From Verrucomicrobiota bacterium (GTDB taxonomy: Bacteria; Verrucomicrobiota; Verrucomicrobiia; Palsa-1439): 64,000 nt of DNA. The stretch covers positions 39,689 to 103,688 of the forward strand of contig PLZV01000033.1 in assembly GCA_003152315.1 (NCBI GenBank). Direction: 5' to 3'. Below, in pieces: positions 37,440-47,005 of this stretch. The translations under genes and the position numbers were made by a program. How positions within the stretch are numbered: position 1 is the first letter of the stretch; each line of letters opens with the position of its first letter. Under the pieces are notes generated by a model. The model did no database searches. It was given only the letters and a program-made list of their open reading frames with translations, and was not told the DNA's origin.

Positions 37440-37815
37440 TCGTCATTCGGACCGTCTCGCCGTCGGCAAATCCCGCCCGGTCACCTCTTTGAACTTCTTC
37501 CCGAAAATCCAATCCAGGTTTGCCAGATTGCGCGGGTACAGAGAAATAAACTTCACGCCAAGCTCGTGGTACTGTCGCATCTTCCACTTCATCGAGCGAA
37601 CGTATTTCGCCCGGTCACGTTCATCCCCGACATCGACCGTTCCCCAGGTGTGTCACCCTGAGCTTGTCGAAGGGTCTCTGTCGTTCGTCGTTCGTCCACA
37701 TTCCGCCGCGATTCACTCTCTCATCCCGACAGGAACTACTTCGCCACGCCAAAATCGTAGAGTTCAACATCGGCATGCTTGAGTGCCTCTCGCGACGCTT
37801 GCGTCTTGCAGTCAC
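37440..37815 (-). pseudogene. Fragmented nuclease-like/hypothetical gene remnant
   Basis: Minus-strand read-through VDVGDERDRAKYVRSMKWKMRQYHELGVKFISLYPRNLANLDWIFGKKFKEVTGRDLP, interrupted by ccctgagcttgtcgaaggg repeat. Confidence 0.35.
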
Positions 37816-38081
37816 AATGACTGACAGATGGCGACAAATGCTAACGGCGTGCTAGACCCAACGCCGATTGCGCTGTTCATTTCGAGCGTTTTATCTACAC
37901 TGCCGGACGTGAAACGCCATGTGCAACCGCTCATGTCGATTGCTTCCTTCACCAGCAATGATGCCATCGAAAACACCTTGAGTGTTGTTGTGAAAGCTAC
38001 GAGCGGTGGCCCGTTGACCGCCAACTTGCTTGCAGTCAGAGAATCGGGTTTGAACCAATCCGAATCGACGGAGAAAGCCTT

Positions 38082-39134
38082 ATGAAATACTTATTTCTCG
38101 TATGTTTGGGCCTCCTATGCACGGGATGCGCCTCGACCTCCTTTTCTCGCTACGAGGGAACACAGATTGCGTGGCCGATTTCCCAAGGTTCATTTGTCCA
38201 ATCGGAAAAACATGGAGCTGACGTCATTCACGGTTTACCCACAAAACCCTACGAGGTCTTAGGATTCGTTGAAGGTTCAGGCATGGAAAGAATGAACGCA
38301 TACGGTGGACGGTCGATCTACAGTCCTGATGTTTTGCGTTCAATCGCGAAGAAAGCAAAAAAACGGGGCGCTGACGCGATTGTTATCCTCAGTTCCGAGC
38401 GCGAATTCGCTGGATTCTTCAATTATCACCAGAGCTATACCTCTCCGACGTATGCTTTCGGAACCGCAACGACAATGGGGTCTTTCACATCTGTAAACCT
38501 GCAATCATCCGGAGCTACTACAACGGGCTGGGGTTACAGTACGCCCATGTATGAAAGGCGTTTTAGTGCCATCGCCATCCGCTACATCGCGAATTACCCA
38601 GAACCTCGTTTTCTGGTTAACGGCCAACAAATGACTGCTGAACAATTGCGTGAGTATTATTATGCGAAAAATCCTGAGCAGAAAGGGCGTGAACCTCTGG
38701 TGAATTCGGTCACACCCTGGATCAAGTGGCCTCAATCGGAGACGCTGGACGGCGGGTTAGAATCTCTGGCTAGTCAGGTGCGTGAGGTGATAAAGACTGA
38801 AAGCCAGGACGACATGAACGGCACGTGGTACGGGTACTACACGCAAACCACTCAACTGGCAAATGGATCACCTACAACTGGATCTGCCCATCTTCGCGTC
38901 ACTTTTACTCAAGCGCAGAATAGGATCGTTGGTAACGGAAACTTGGATTCGGGAGAGACGATTTCCTTACAGGGCGATATTGAAGGCGCGAAGATTAGTG
39001 GTTCAGTTATCAACACAGCGTCTGGTAATCAATCAACCTTTAGCGGAACAGCCACTAGCCAGCAAATGACTGGCGACTTCTCCGGCGCGGGTTCAGGTCA
39101 AACCTTCAAAGGAGTATTCACGATTTACAGATAA
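38082..39134 (+). CDS. Lipoprotein, hypothetical
   Basis: MKYLFLVCLGLLCTGCAST lipobox. Confidence 0.7.
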   Translation: MKYLFLVCLGLLCTGCASTSFSRYEGTQIAWPISQGSFVQSEKHGADVIHGLPTKPYEVLGFVEGSGMERMNAYGGRSIYSPDVLRSIAKKAKKRGADAIVILSSEREFAGFFNYHQSYTSPTYAFGTATTMGSFTSVNLQSSGATTTGWGYSTPMYERRFSAIAIRYIANYPEPRFLVNGQQMTAEQLREYYYAKNPEQKGREPLVNSVTPWIKWPQSETLDGGLESLASQVREVIKTESQDDMNGTWYGYYTQTTQLANGSPTTGSAHLRVTFTQAQNRIVGNGNLDSGETISLQGDIEGAKISGSVINTASGNQSTFSGTATSQQMTGDFSGAGSGQTFKGVFTIYR

Positions 39135-39146
39135 GTGGTCGAAGCC

Positions 39147-39251
39147 ATGTGCGGCCGCTTTACACGCAATGCCGATCTGAAACAGGTTCCCCCCGTCGAA
39201 TCGCCTCAGACGGCTCCGAGGGCTGCAATAGCCAGCAAAGCGCAGAAATGA
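39147..39251 (+). pseudogene. Truncated SRAP/HMCES (YedK)-like N-terminus
   Basis: MCGRFTRNADLKQVPPVES... then stop after 34 aa; MCGRFT is the catalytic-Cys2 N-terminus of SRAP proteins. Confidence 0.55.
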
Positions 39252-39260
39252 AGGTGCAAA

Positions 39261-39503
39261 ATGAACATAAGGGTGACTTTTTCAGAGAAAGACATGGTGC
39301 TCGCCGCAGTCATTAGGGCACTTGCCTTCAAGATAGCTGGCAGATCAACCACAACAGGAAGAACCGAAGACTTTCTGGCGGAGCACGGGTTCTATGACTA
39401 CGATTTTTCTCCCGGCCAATTGGAGAAATTCAAAGCATTCGTCAGAGATTATCTGCCAGAGAGATGGAACAAAACCCTTCAAATAACCGACGTCTCAAAT
39501 TAA
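39261..39503 (+). CDS. Hypothetical 80-aa protein
   Basis: ORF with ATG start; no family recognised. Confidence 0.4.
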   Translation: MNIRVTFSEKDMVLAAVIRALAFKIAGRSTTTGRTEDFLAEHGFYDYDFSPGQLEKFKAFVRDYLPERWNKTLQITDVSN

Positions 39504-39760
39504 CTCACTATCTCAGCGTAAGCGGATTATTCGAGCGACTGCTGGGCTTTTTAAGGGCCTGTCTGTGGTCTTGCTGCTAGTCGACGCTCTTTTCTACGCG
39601 GTATTTGCCAACCCCGCAAGTGACGACCTACCAAACAACTGGCTTCGGTTGTACGCTCTTATTATCGTGGCCTTGGCAGCGTTTTTCTATTGGGTCGGTA
39701 AGAGGCTAACCCGCAATCTGATTTCAAATTAGGACATTACCCCGCCTCTCCATACTCTCG

Positions 39761-39825
39761 CATTCGCATGGGCCTCCGAAGAACAGTAAGTTCAGGCCGA
39801 ATAGCTTTCGCCGTCAATGCAGCAG
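39761..39825. repeat. Repeat Y, copy 1
   Basis: cgcatgggcctccgaagaacagtaagttcaggccgaatagctttcgccgtcaatgcagcag. Confidence 0.85.
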
Positions 39826-39859
39826 CGCAACGGGTAGTGTCTTAATTTGAAAGCACGTT

Positions 39860-40027
39860 CTAAAATCTCACCGGTTGGTTAAGCCAGTGGATGATAATGA
39901 ACACGATTGTGATGGTGATTACTGCCGCCCAGATCAGCCGTCGAGCTCTACGCGTCTTGCCGCACTGGGGGCATGAAGCAGACGAACCGATCTGATTTCC
40001 GCATCCTGCGCATGTTACGAAAGCCAT
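39860..40027 (-). CDS. 55-aa zinc-ribbon membrane microprotein
   Basis: Not in ORF track: MAFVTCAGCGNQIGSSASCPQCGKTRRARRLIWAAVITITIVFIIIHWLNQPVRF*. Confidence 0.65.
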   Translation of the reverse strand: MAFVTCAGCGNQIGSSASCPQCGKTRRARRLIWAAVITITIVFIIIHWLNQPVRF

Positions 40028-40093
40028 AATGTGAACGGGATCAGACCTGTATTCGTGACGAATTTACTTTCGCCGCAGTTGCTCCATCACTTG

Positions 40094-40158
40094 CAATCGC
40101 ATGGGCCTCCGGAGGACAGGAAGTCTAGGCCGAATAACTTTCGCCGTCAATGCAGCAG
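40094..40158. repeat. Repeat Y, copy 2
   Basis: cgcatgggcctccggaggacaggaagtctaggccgaataactttcgccgtcaatgcagcag; 7 mismatches to copy 1 over 65 nt. Confidence 0.85.
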
Positions 40159-40170
40159 GCGACCACAGAT

Positions 40171-40404
40171 TCACGACTTTTTATGGCGGGACCTCACGCG
40201 ATAACGCTTGGAAGCATTGAGTTCAGCCAATGCTTCGTCGGGCTGGATGAAAGCGACCCTACCATCTTTCCAAACCGACAGCGGCATCCGCCGTCGACGA
40301 TGGTCTTCGATCACTCCAGCAATGGCATCCCGCATGGCAGCCTCCGCCATGTCTGTCAGTGACATTCGATCAGTGCGCCTTCTCTTCATGGCGTTGCCTC
40401 GCAT
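40171..40404 (-). CDS. Small basic protein, paralogue of 40414-40644
   Basis: MKRRRTDRMSLTDMAEAAMRDAIAGVIEDHRRRRMPLSVWKDGRVAFI. Confidence 0.55.
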   Translation of the reverse strand: MRGNAMKRRRTDRMSLTDMAEAAMRDAIAGVIEDHRRRRMPLSVWKDGRVAFIQPDEALAELNASKRYRVRSRHKKS

Positions 40405-40413
40405 GATAAAAAA

Positions 40414-40644
40414 CTACGACTTTCTACGGCGGCTGCGCATTCTGTAAGTTGCCGGGGTTCCACGAACGACGGTAGGCCTGCCCGCTGACACCAGCACGGC
40501 TTTGCCATTCCGCCACACTGCGAGCGGACGACCGTCGCGGCGATGTTGCGCCACGACCTTTGCCACGGCGGACTGTAAGGCAGCCAGCGCCTTTTGAGTC
40601 AGTGCGTTCTTCGATGTCTTCACCCTCTTCATCGCTTCCTCCAA
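40414..40644 (-). CDS. Small basic protein, paralogue of 40171-40404
   Basis: MKRVKTSKNALTQKALAALQSAVAKVVAQHRRDGRPLAVWRNGKAVLV. Confidence 0.55.
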   Translation of the reverse strand: MEEAMKRVKTSKNALTQKALAALQSAVAKVVAQHRRDGRPLAVWRNGKAVLVSAGRPTVVRGTPATYRMRSRRRKS

Positions 40645-41269
40645 AGACTACCGATTTTTCCCGTTTCTGGCTACCGTCTTCCGTCTTCACTCCCTCCACT
40701 CCCCAATCCTCAATCCCCAATCCAAAATCCACAATCATTTCCCCCTTCCCCGCTTCCGTCCCGAATCCGCCTTTCAGGCATGCTCCATGCACCAAAATAG
40801 GGTTGTGAGCGAAGCCGACCAACGTCCTGTTGACGAGTACCCCAATGAAGCGTGTCGCACATGTTATCTGGGTCACATCCTTAATCTGTCGGAATGTCTG
40901 GTAGATTGCCCAATTCAGTGTCCGTTTGTGAGGAGACATGAGCAGGAGTTTTTCTGTCAGCATCCCGACTGCCGGAAGTTCGAGAAATCAGTCCAGAAGC
41001 CCTAAGAGTTCCTCAGGTGACCAGACATGATCGGCGCCGCCCGCCACCTTTGAATGATTATCGAAAATAGTCGATGCACTTCGCTCGATTCTGCCATAGC
41101 CACAGAAGCAGCCGCAGAACACCGCCCACGATTAGAAGTGGCACTGCAATTCTAACCCACAGCCACTATATCCCCCCGGTGGCCGGAGCGCTGGCGCTGG
41201 CCGGCGGAATCGCGCTGCTGCTCGGGGGATCCAAAGCGGCCTGATGGCGAGGCTAAAGAGAGTCAACGG

Positions 41270-42091
41270 CTACGGTACCAGACGCACCCGATAATACCGC
41301 GTCGGACTGTTCGTCGCGCCGCCCACATCGAGGTAGTTGGTGGTCGTAAAGTCGCCACCCTTCGGAATGATGATCGGGCTGAGGTCGGTGAAGTTGCTGG
41401 AGTAGCTGCCAGAGGTCCCCGTCGTCGCCTGGACCACGTTGGTCTCGCCGCCCAGTGTCTGCCAGGTAATGAGCATGTCGTTGCCTTGCGGCGCGATACT
41501 GGTGATGTTGAAAAGACCCGGGACCGGCACGGGGTTCACGAAATACGCGTTCGCCTGCAGGCCGGAACCGTAATGATCGCCGGTAAAGTACACCTCACCG
41601 CCCAGGCCGATCAACAGTCGCATCGGTCCGGGAAAACCGACGGTGCCAAATGGTTCGACGGTCTTGTCATACGTGCCGCTGGCGATGTTGATGCTGAACC
41701 AAACCACGAATTCCATGTAGTAGTTGTTTCCTTTTCGCGGAATATTCGGCAGCTCGCCCGGATTGAAGTTGAAGAATCCACCGTCGTTCGATTCGGCGGT
41801 GATGCAGTAACCGGCGCGGATGCGCGCCAACGTCAAGCTGACGTCGATGGGACCCGTGTAAACCAGCTCATTGAAATTATAGACCTGAACAGCATTCGTT
41901 TGGCTGAGGGCGTCGTACACCACACCGGCGTTCGTGGGCACGTTGGCGATGGCCGCCGCGACCGAGGCTGCGTTGTTGGGAAAAGCTCCAAAGGCCGTGG
42001 GCGCGGCGTGGACTGGCGTAACAAATGCCACCGTCGAGACCAGCGCCAACAGACCTGCCCAGCGGTGCCATGCGTTCATTCGCGTAAACAT
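41270..42091 (-). CDS. Hypothetical secreted protein
   Basis: Signal peptide; C-term NSPTRYYRVRLVP typical of verrucomicrobial secreted proteins. Confidence 0.65.
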   Translation of the reverse strand: MFTRMNAWHRWAGLLALVSTVAFVTPVHAAPTAFGAFPNNAASVAAAIANVPTNAGVVYDALSQTNAVQVYNFNELVYTGPIDVSLTLARIRAGYCITAESNDGGFFNFNPGELPNIPRKGNNYYMEFVVWFSINIASGTYDKTVEPFGTVGFPGPMRLLIGLGGEVYFTGDHYGSGLQANAYFVNPVPVPGLFNITSIAPQGNDMLITWQTLGGETNVVQATTGTSGSYSSNFTDLSPIIIPKGGDFTTTNYLDVGGATNSPTRYYRVRLVP

Positions 42092-42324
42092 GTTTCGAGT
42101 ACCTCCTGCGATTCCCCGGGGAATATGAGCCAGTATCGTCCTGCAACCTTGGAGTCGTAGTAGACCAAAGCATCACTCACAAGTCCAGTAAATTCAGCCC
42201 TTCCAAGCCTGCAGGCGTTATTAGAGCGTGCTCAGGGTGCTGGTCGCGCGGACGCGCGGCAGCGCATCAGTCGAACGACGGTCGCCGACCGCCCGCTAGG
42301 TGGACAAGCAGCCCGAACGGCTCG

Positions 42325-43383
42325 CTATTTGGCAGTGGCGCTTACGACCACGACCATGAACGAGTCAGGTTTCTGGGCTGGTCGAGATTGACCTTCCACC
42401 GGGGGCCCAAACTCCGCCGTGGGCAGATACACCGTATGGGTCGTCGGATCGTTACCCATGGTTCGGGCATTCCGTGGCGTCGAAACGGTCTGGACTACCT
42501 CGAATTTGCCCGGCGCGGTCTCACGGACAACGGCCAGGGTGCCGTCGCGGCAACTGGCAAAAGCGTCGCCATCGAATAGCGTGGCGTCGACGCCGGCGCC
42601 AATCGGGACATCGCCAAGGACTTTGCCATCATCCGCGCCCATCACGATCAGCTTCTGCGGCTTTCGACAACCAATGAACAAACGGCGATGCACGCGATCC
42701 ATCGACATACCAACCGGCGAACCGCCGGGAGCGGTGGCCCATTTGTTGACGACCTTCATCGTCTTGGTGTCCAGCACCGCCACCTGGTCCTTGTCTTCGA
42801 GGTTGATGTACGCCTTGCCCGCGCCATCGGCCACGAGAAACTCCGGCTTGCCCCCGAGTTCAACCGCCGCGTCCGCCTTGCCCGTCTTGGGATCCACGTC
42901 CGCCGAGATGGGAACCAGTACACCCGCGTCCCCACAGACCACCAGCACCTTGCCACTGGCCGGGTCGTAGATGATCCCGTCGGCGTCGGCAGCCGCTTTG
43001 ACCGTGCCGAGCACCGCGTAGGTCTTCAAGTCGAAGATGACAACCGAGGCATCCTCGCCGTCGGTGATGAAGCCGCGTCCGACGCTGGGGACGATGGCCA
43101 CGCCGTGGTTGCGCTTCTGGCCGGGGATGTCAGCAACGGTCTTGCCCGTGGTGGCATCGAGAACCATCGTGTGCGTCGAGCGCGGAATGTAGAGAAGCTT
43201 GTGCTCAGGATCGACGGTCAGGTAATCCCACCCACCTTCGCCACCGACATGGAACAGCTTGGAGACGTGATACGATCGCGTGTTCTTCGGCGTGGAGGCG
43301 GAAGTCTGCGCGTGTGCCAACGAGGCGACCAGGACTGTCAGTGATAATGGAAAAAGGATGTGCGTGATCTTGCTCATCTTCAT
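42325..43383 (-). CDS. YVTN/NHL-type beta-propeller secreted protein
   Basis: Signal peptide MKMSKITHILFPLSLTVLVASLAHA; repeated VAVLDTKTMKVVNKW, VVIFDLKTYAVLGTVK. Confidence 0.8.
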   Translation of the reverse strand: MKMSKITHILFPLSLTVLVASLAHAQTSASTPKNTRSYHVSKLFHVGGEGGWDYLTVDPEHKLLYIPRSTHTMVLDATTGKTVADIPGQKRNHGVAIVPSVGRGFITDGEDASVVIFDLKTYAVLGTVKAAADADGIIYDPASGKVLVVCGDAGVLVPISADVDPKTGKADAAVELGGKPEFLVADGAGKAYINLEDKDQVAVLDTKTMKVVNKWATAPGGSPVGMSMDRVHRRLFIGCRKPQKLIVMGADDGKVLGDVPIGAGVDATLFDGDAFASCRDGTLAVVRETAPGKFEVVQTVSTPRNARTMGNDPTTHTVYLPTAEFGPPVEGQSRPAQKPDSFMVVVVSATAK

Positions 43384-43617
43384 GAAACCTCCAATTGATT
43401 GAGTTCCGTCGTTCCCGCGAACGTGCGTCGTGCTGTGGAACCAGTCCATACCAACAAACCGAAGAGGGGTCAAACCCCTTTGTGTGTGGCTGGGACCGCA
43501 CTTGTCTTCTTAACGGATTTACTCTTCGCTGCACCTCCGCTTTCCTCCTTTACCCATTCCCCTTGAATAAATCTCTATCGGGAGTAGTCTACTTATGTAA
43601 GCAGAATGGAGTGCATC

Positions 43618-44316
43618 ATGAAACAAACATCAAAACTTCTCGTAGTCGCGGTTGTAGCCCTCAGCACCAGCCTTTTAGGCGCAAAAACAACCTTCGCCCA
43701 ACATGGTGGCTTTGGCGGCGGTGGATCTCATGGCGGCGGGGGATTTCATGGCGAAAGTGGCGGATTCCATGGAGGTGGCGGGGGATTTCATGGCAGCGGG
43801 GGATTCCACGGCGGTTGGGGCGGCGGCTGGGGCTGGCGCGGCTGGTATCCCTGGGGCCTCTCGTTTTCCTACGCGGCTTCACCGTACTACTACGACCCTT
43901 ATTATTACTACCCACCCGCGTACTATCCGGCGACCTCCTACTACTACGCGCCGCCTGCGGTCTACAGTTCGCAGCCAGCCTATGTCTATGACTCACCACC
44001 GCCCGACCCAAAGGTAATCGACGTCCAACCACAGCGGTCTGTTGACCGTCCGCTTTCACCGACAGCCGTCGATCGTGATTCGCCTCCACCGCCACCGCCA
44101 ACAATCCAGCGCGGCGGTCAGGGTCAATTGACCACCGTGGCCGATGTAAAGGCGCTGGCAAAAGCGGGCCTCAGTGACGAAGTCATTCTCAGCCACATCC
44201 GCAATTCCCAAGCGGTGTATCACTTGACGACAGCCGAGATCATCGACCTCAAGAACAGCGGCGTCAGCGAGAAGATAATCGACTTCATGATCAACACGGC
44301 CAGCTCGTATCGCTGA
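43618..44316 (+). CDS. Gly/His- and Tyr/Pro-rich secreted protein
   Basis: Signal peptide, HGGFGGGGSHGGGGFHG low-complexity, YYYDPYYYYPPAYYP. Confidence 0.75.
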   Translation: MKQTSKLLVVAVVALSTSLLGAKTTFAQHGGFGGGGSHGGGGFHGESGGFHGGGGGFHGSGGFHGGWGGGWGWRGWYPWGLSFSYAASPYYYDPYYYYPPAYYPATSYYYAPPAVYSSQPAYVYDSPPPDPKVIDVQPQRSVDRPLSPTAVDRDSPPPPPPTIQRGGQGQLTTVADVKALAKAGLSDEVILSHIRNSQAVYHLTTAEIIDLKNSGVSEKIIDFMINTASSYR

Positions 44317-44475
44317 ACACAACCTTCGGTCTGTCCGAGAGTCCGACGGGAAATACCGGGCCAACCGCGCCTTGGTCCGTCATCGCGTCCGCACTTGCAC
44401 GAAGTGCAATGGCGAAAGCCTCCTGACTTCTGAATTCTGTCCCCCGTCCTTCATCTGCTATATTCTTTCCTCGGA

Positions 44476-46929
44476 ATGTCCGTCAAAATCCATTTGGCCA
44501 AGAAGACCGTCGCGCTCGGCGTCGGCGACATCGTCGCGGAGCCACTCGCCAATGGCGGGCGCGTGGCGGGGTTGGGCGTCTGGACGCGGCTGGCGCTCGG
44601 ACGCGAGGCGCATGTGACCCATCAGCGCACCCAGGCCGGACTGTACGAGGGCTACGCGCGGGAAATCACCATCCGCCACAAGACGGTCGTCGATGGTTTC
44701 GACGTGACGATCTCGGGCCGCATCGACGGCGTTCATCCGCCCCACAACGGCGGCGCGTACGTCATCGAGGAAGTCAAATCCGTCATCGTCCCGCCGCTCG
44801 TGTTCGCCGCGCTCGACGCGAATTCCTACCCGCATTACGTCGAGCAACTCCGCCTCTACTGCTTCTTCATCGAACAGGAACAGAAAACCGCCCTCGGCCG
44901 CCTGGTCTTCGTGAATGTGGCGGACGGCACCACGAAGGAAGTCGAAATTCGCGGCCCGTTCGACGACTGCGCGCGCCTGATCGCCGACCGCGTGCGTTCG
45001 CTCATCGCCCAAGCGCAGGAAGAGCAACGCCGCCAGGAGGAACGCCGCACGCACTCCGGTTCACTCCGCTTTCCCCACGACAAACCCCGTGCGCATCAGG
45101 ACGAAATGATGGCCGCGGTCGACCACGCCCTGAAAGAAGGTCGTCACCTGCTCGTCTCCGCCCCAGCCGGCGTGGGCAAAACCACTGCGGCGCTCTATCC
45201 CGTGGTAAAGTACGCCCTCGCCCACGATAAACGCGTCTTCTTCGTCACCGCCAAGAATACCCAACAGCAAATCGTCCGCGAAACTCTCAAGCGTATGGGG
45301 GTCGACCGCTCGGCCCACCCGAACGCCGTTTTCTTCCGCGCCCGCGAAAGCATGTGCATCAACGATGTCTATGCCTGCCGCGAAGAATTTTGCCCGCACC
45401 TCCGTGACTTCCACGCAAAGCTCGAAGGCACCGGCATCGTGAACCGCCTCCTCGCGCAACGCCTTATCATTCCTGACGCGATGATGGAAGCTGGTCGCGG
45501 CGTGAGCCTGTGTCCCTTCGAACTGGCCCTGATCGAGGCCGAGCTGACCGATGTGATCGTCTGCGACTACAACTACGTCTTCGACCCGCAGGTTTACTTC
45601 CGCCGTTTCTTCCTCGACGCCGATTACTCGGACGCCATTCTGATCATCGACGAAGCGCACAACCTCGTGCAGCGCGCGCTGGAGTATTATTCGCCCGTCC
45701 TCTCGCGCCAGCAAATCCTCGACCTGAAACGCAACCTCCGTCACGTGGATCCGTCCCTCGCCAAAGAACTGAAGAAGTTCCTCGACCAAATCGACGACTT
45801 CTTCCGCCAACAAACCCGTCCCCAGGTCGACGAATACACCCAACTCGACGACGCCGAACTCGCCCAGGACAAATATCTCATTCCCTCGCCGCGCGGTTTC
45901 TTCGACGAACTCAAGCCGACCTTCAGCAAGCTGTCGATGCGCTACCTCTTGGACAAAACGACCAGCGGACGCGCCATCCCCGACGACCCCGTGGACGAAT
46001 TCTTTTCGACGCTCGGCCAGTTCTGCGGTGTGCTCGCGATGGAAGGCGAGGAGTTCTCCTACATCTACGACACCACCGGCGGCGAGGCGCTGAAGATCGT
46101 CTGCAAAGATCCGTCGCGGCAGTTGGCGCAGCGGCTCGAAGGTTTCCACAGCGTCATCGCGATGTCAGCCACCCTCGACCCGATGGAGTTCTACCGAAAA
46201 ATGCTCGGCTTCGACCCCGAGCGGACCGACCAGGCGAATTTCCCCTCACCTTTCCCCAAGGAAAACCGGCGCATCATCGTGGTGCCAACCGTCTCAACCA
46301 CGTTTCGGGCGCGGGTCGCGCATTACGGCAAGATCGCCAACATCATCGCGACCACCGCCTCCGCCCGACCCGGCAACTACATGGCCTTGTTCCCCAGCTA
46401 CGACTTTATGCGCGGCGTCGCCACCCGACTGCCTGACGGCCTCTGGGAGGTCATCGTCCAGGAACCGAAAATGTCCGAGTCGCAGCGCCTCGCGCTTTTG
46501 GAATCACTCAAGGAACCCCAACCGCCAAAACTGATCTTCGCCGTCCAGGGCGGACTCTTCGCCGAAGGCGTCGACTATCCGGGGGAAACCCTCTCGGGCG
46601 TGATTATCGTCAGCCCAGCCCTCCCGCAGGTCAGTTTCGAGCGGGAATTGATGCGTCAATACTATGAGCAGCATTACGGCAAAGGCTTCGAATTCGCCTA
46701 CCTCTACCCCGGCATGAACCGCGTCATTCAGTCGGTCGGTCGCCTCATCCGCTCAGAATCGGATTTGGGCGTGGCAGTGCTTGTCTGCCAACGCTTTGCG
46801 CAGCCGCAATATTCAACGCTTTTCCCTCCCGATTGGTCTAATAGCTTGGCCGATGCGCGCGCTGGTTACAATTTGGCTACGGAGCTGCGAGATTTCTGGG
46901 GTGGTAACCGCCGTAACCACCCTCGGTAA
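44476..46929 (+). CDS. ATP-dependent helicase, DinG/XPD (Rad3) family
   Basis: SAPAGVGKTTAAL, VCDYNYVFDP, ILIIDEAHNLV (DEAH), AVQGGLFAEGVDYPG, QSVGRLIRS; Cys cluster C..C..C consistent with Fe-S. Confidence 0.9.
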   Translation: MSVKIHLAKKTVALGVGDIVAEPLANGGRVAGLGVWTRLALGREAHVTHQRTQAGLYEGYAREITIRHKTVVDGFDVTISGRIDGVHPPHNGGAYVIEEVKSVIVPPLVFAALDANSYPHYVEQLRLYCFFIEQEQKTALGRLVFVNVADGTTKEVEIRGPFDDCARLIADRVRSLIAQAQEEQRRQEERRTHSGSLRFPHDKPRAHQDEMMAAVDHALKEGRHLLVSAPAGVGKTTAALYPVVKYALAHDKRVFFVTAKNTQQQIVRETLKRMGVDRSAHPNAVFFRARESMCINDVYACREEFCPHLRDFHAKLEGTGIVNRLLAQRLIIPDAMMEAGRGVSLCPFELALIEAELTDVIVCDYNYVFDPQVYFRRFFLDADYSDAILIIDEAHNLVQRALEYYSPVLSRQQILDLKRNLRHVDPSLAKELKKFLDQIDDFFRQQTRPQVDEYTQLDDAELAQDKYLIPSPRGFFDELKPTFSKLSMRYLLDKTTSGRAIPDDPVDEFFSTLGQFCGVLAMEGEEFSYIYDTTGGEALKIVCKDPSRQLAQRLEGFHSVIAMSATLDPMEFYRKMLGFDPERTDQANFPSPFPKENRRIIVVPTVSTTFRARVAHYGKIANIIATTASARPGNYMALFPSYDFMRGVATRLPDGLWEVIVQEPKMSESQRLALLESLKEPQPPKLIFAVQGGLFAEGVDYPGETLSGVIIVSPALPQVSFERELMRQYYEQHYGKGFEFAYLYPGMNRVIQSVGRLIRSESDLGVAVLVCQRFAQPQYSTLFPPDWSNSLADARAGYNLATELRDFWGGNRRNHPR

Positions 46930-47005
46930 ATCCGCTTTACAAGCCCGGTTGGCGTATTGTACTGTTCTGAGCGCTACAGGGTTTAAGGAGGAAGTTGTTG
47001 ATAGT

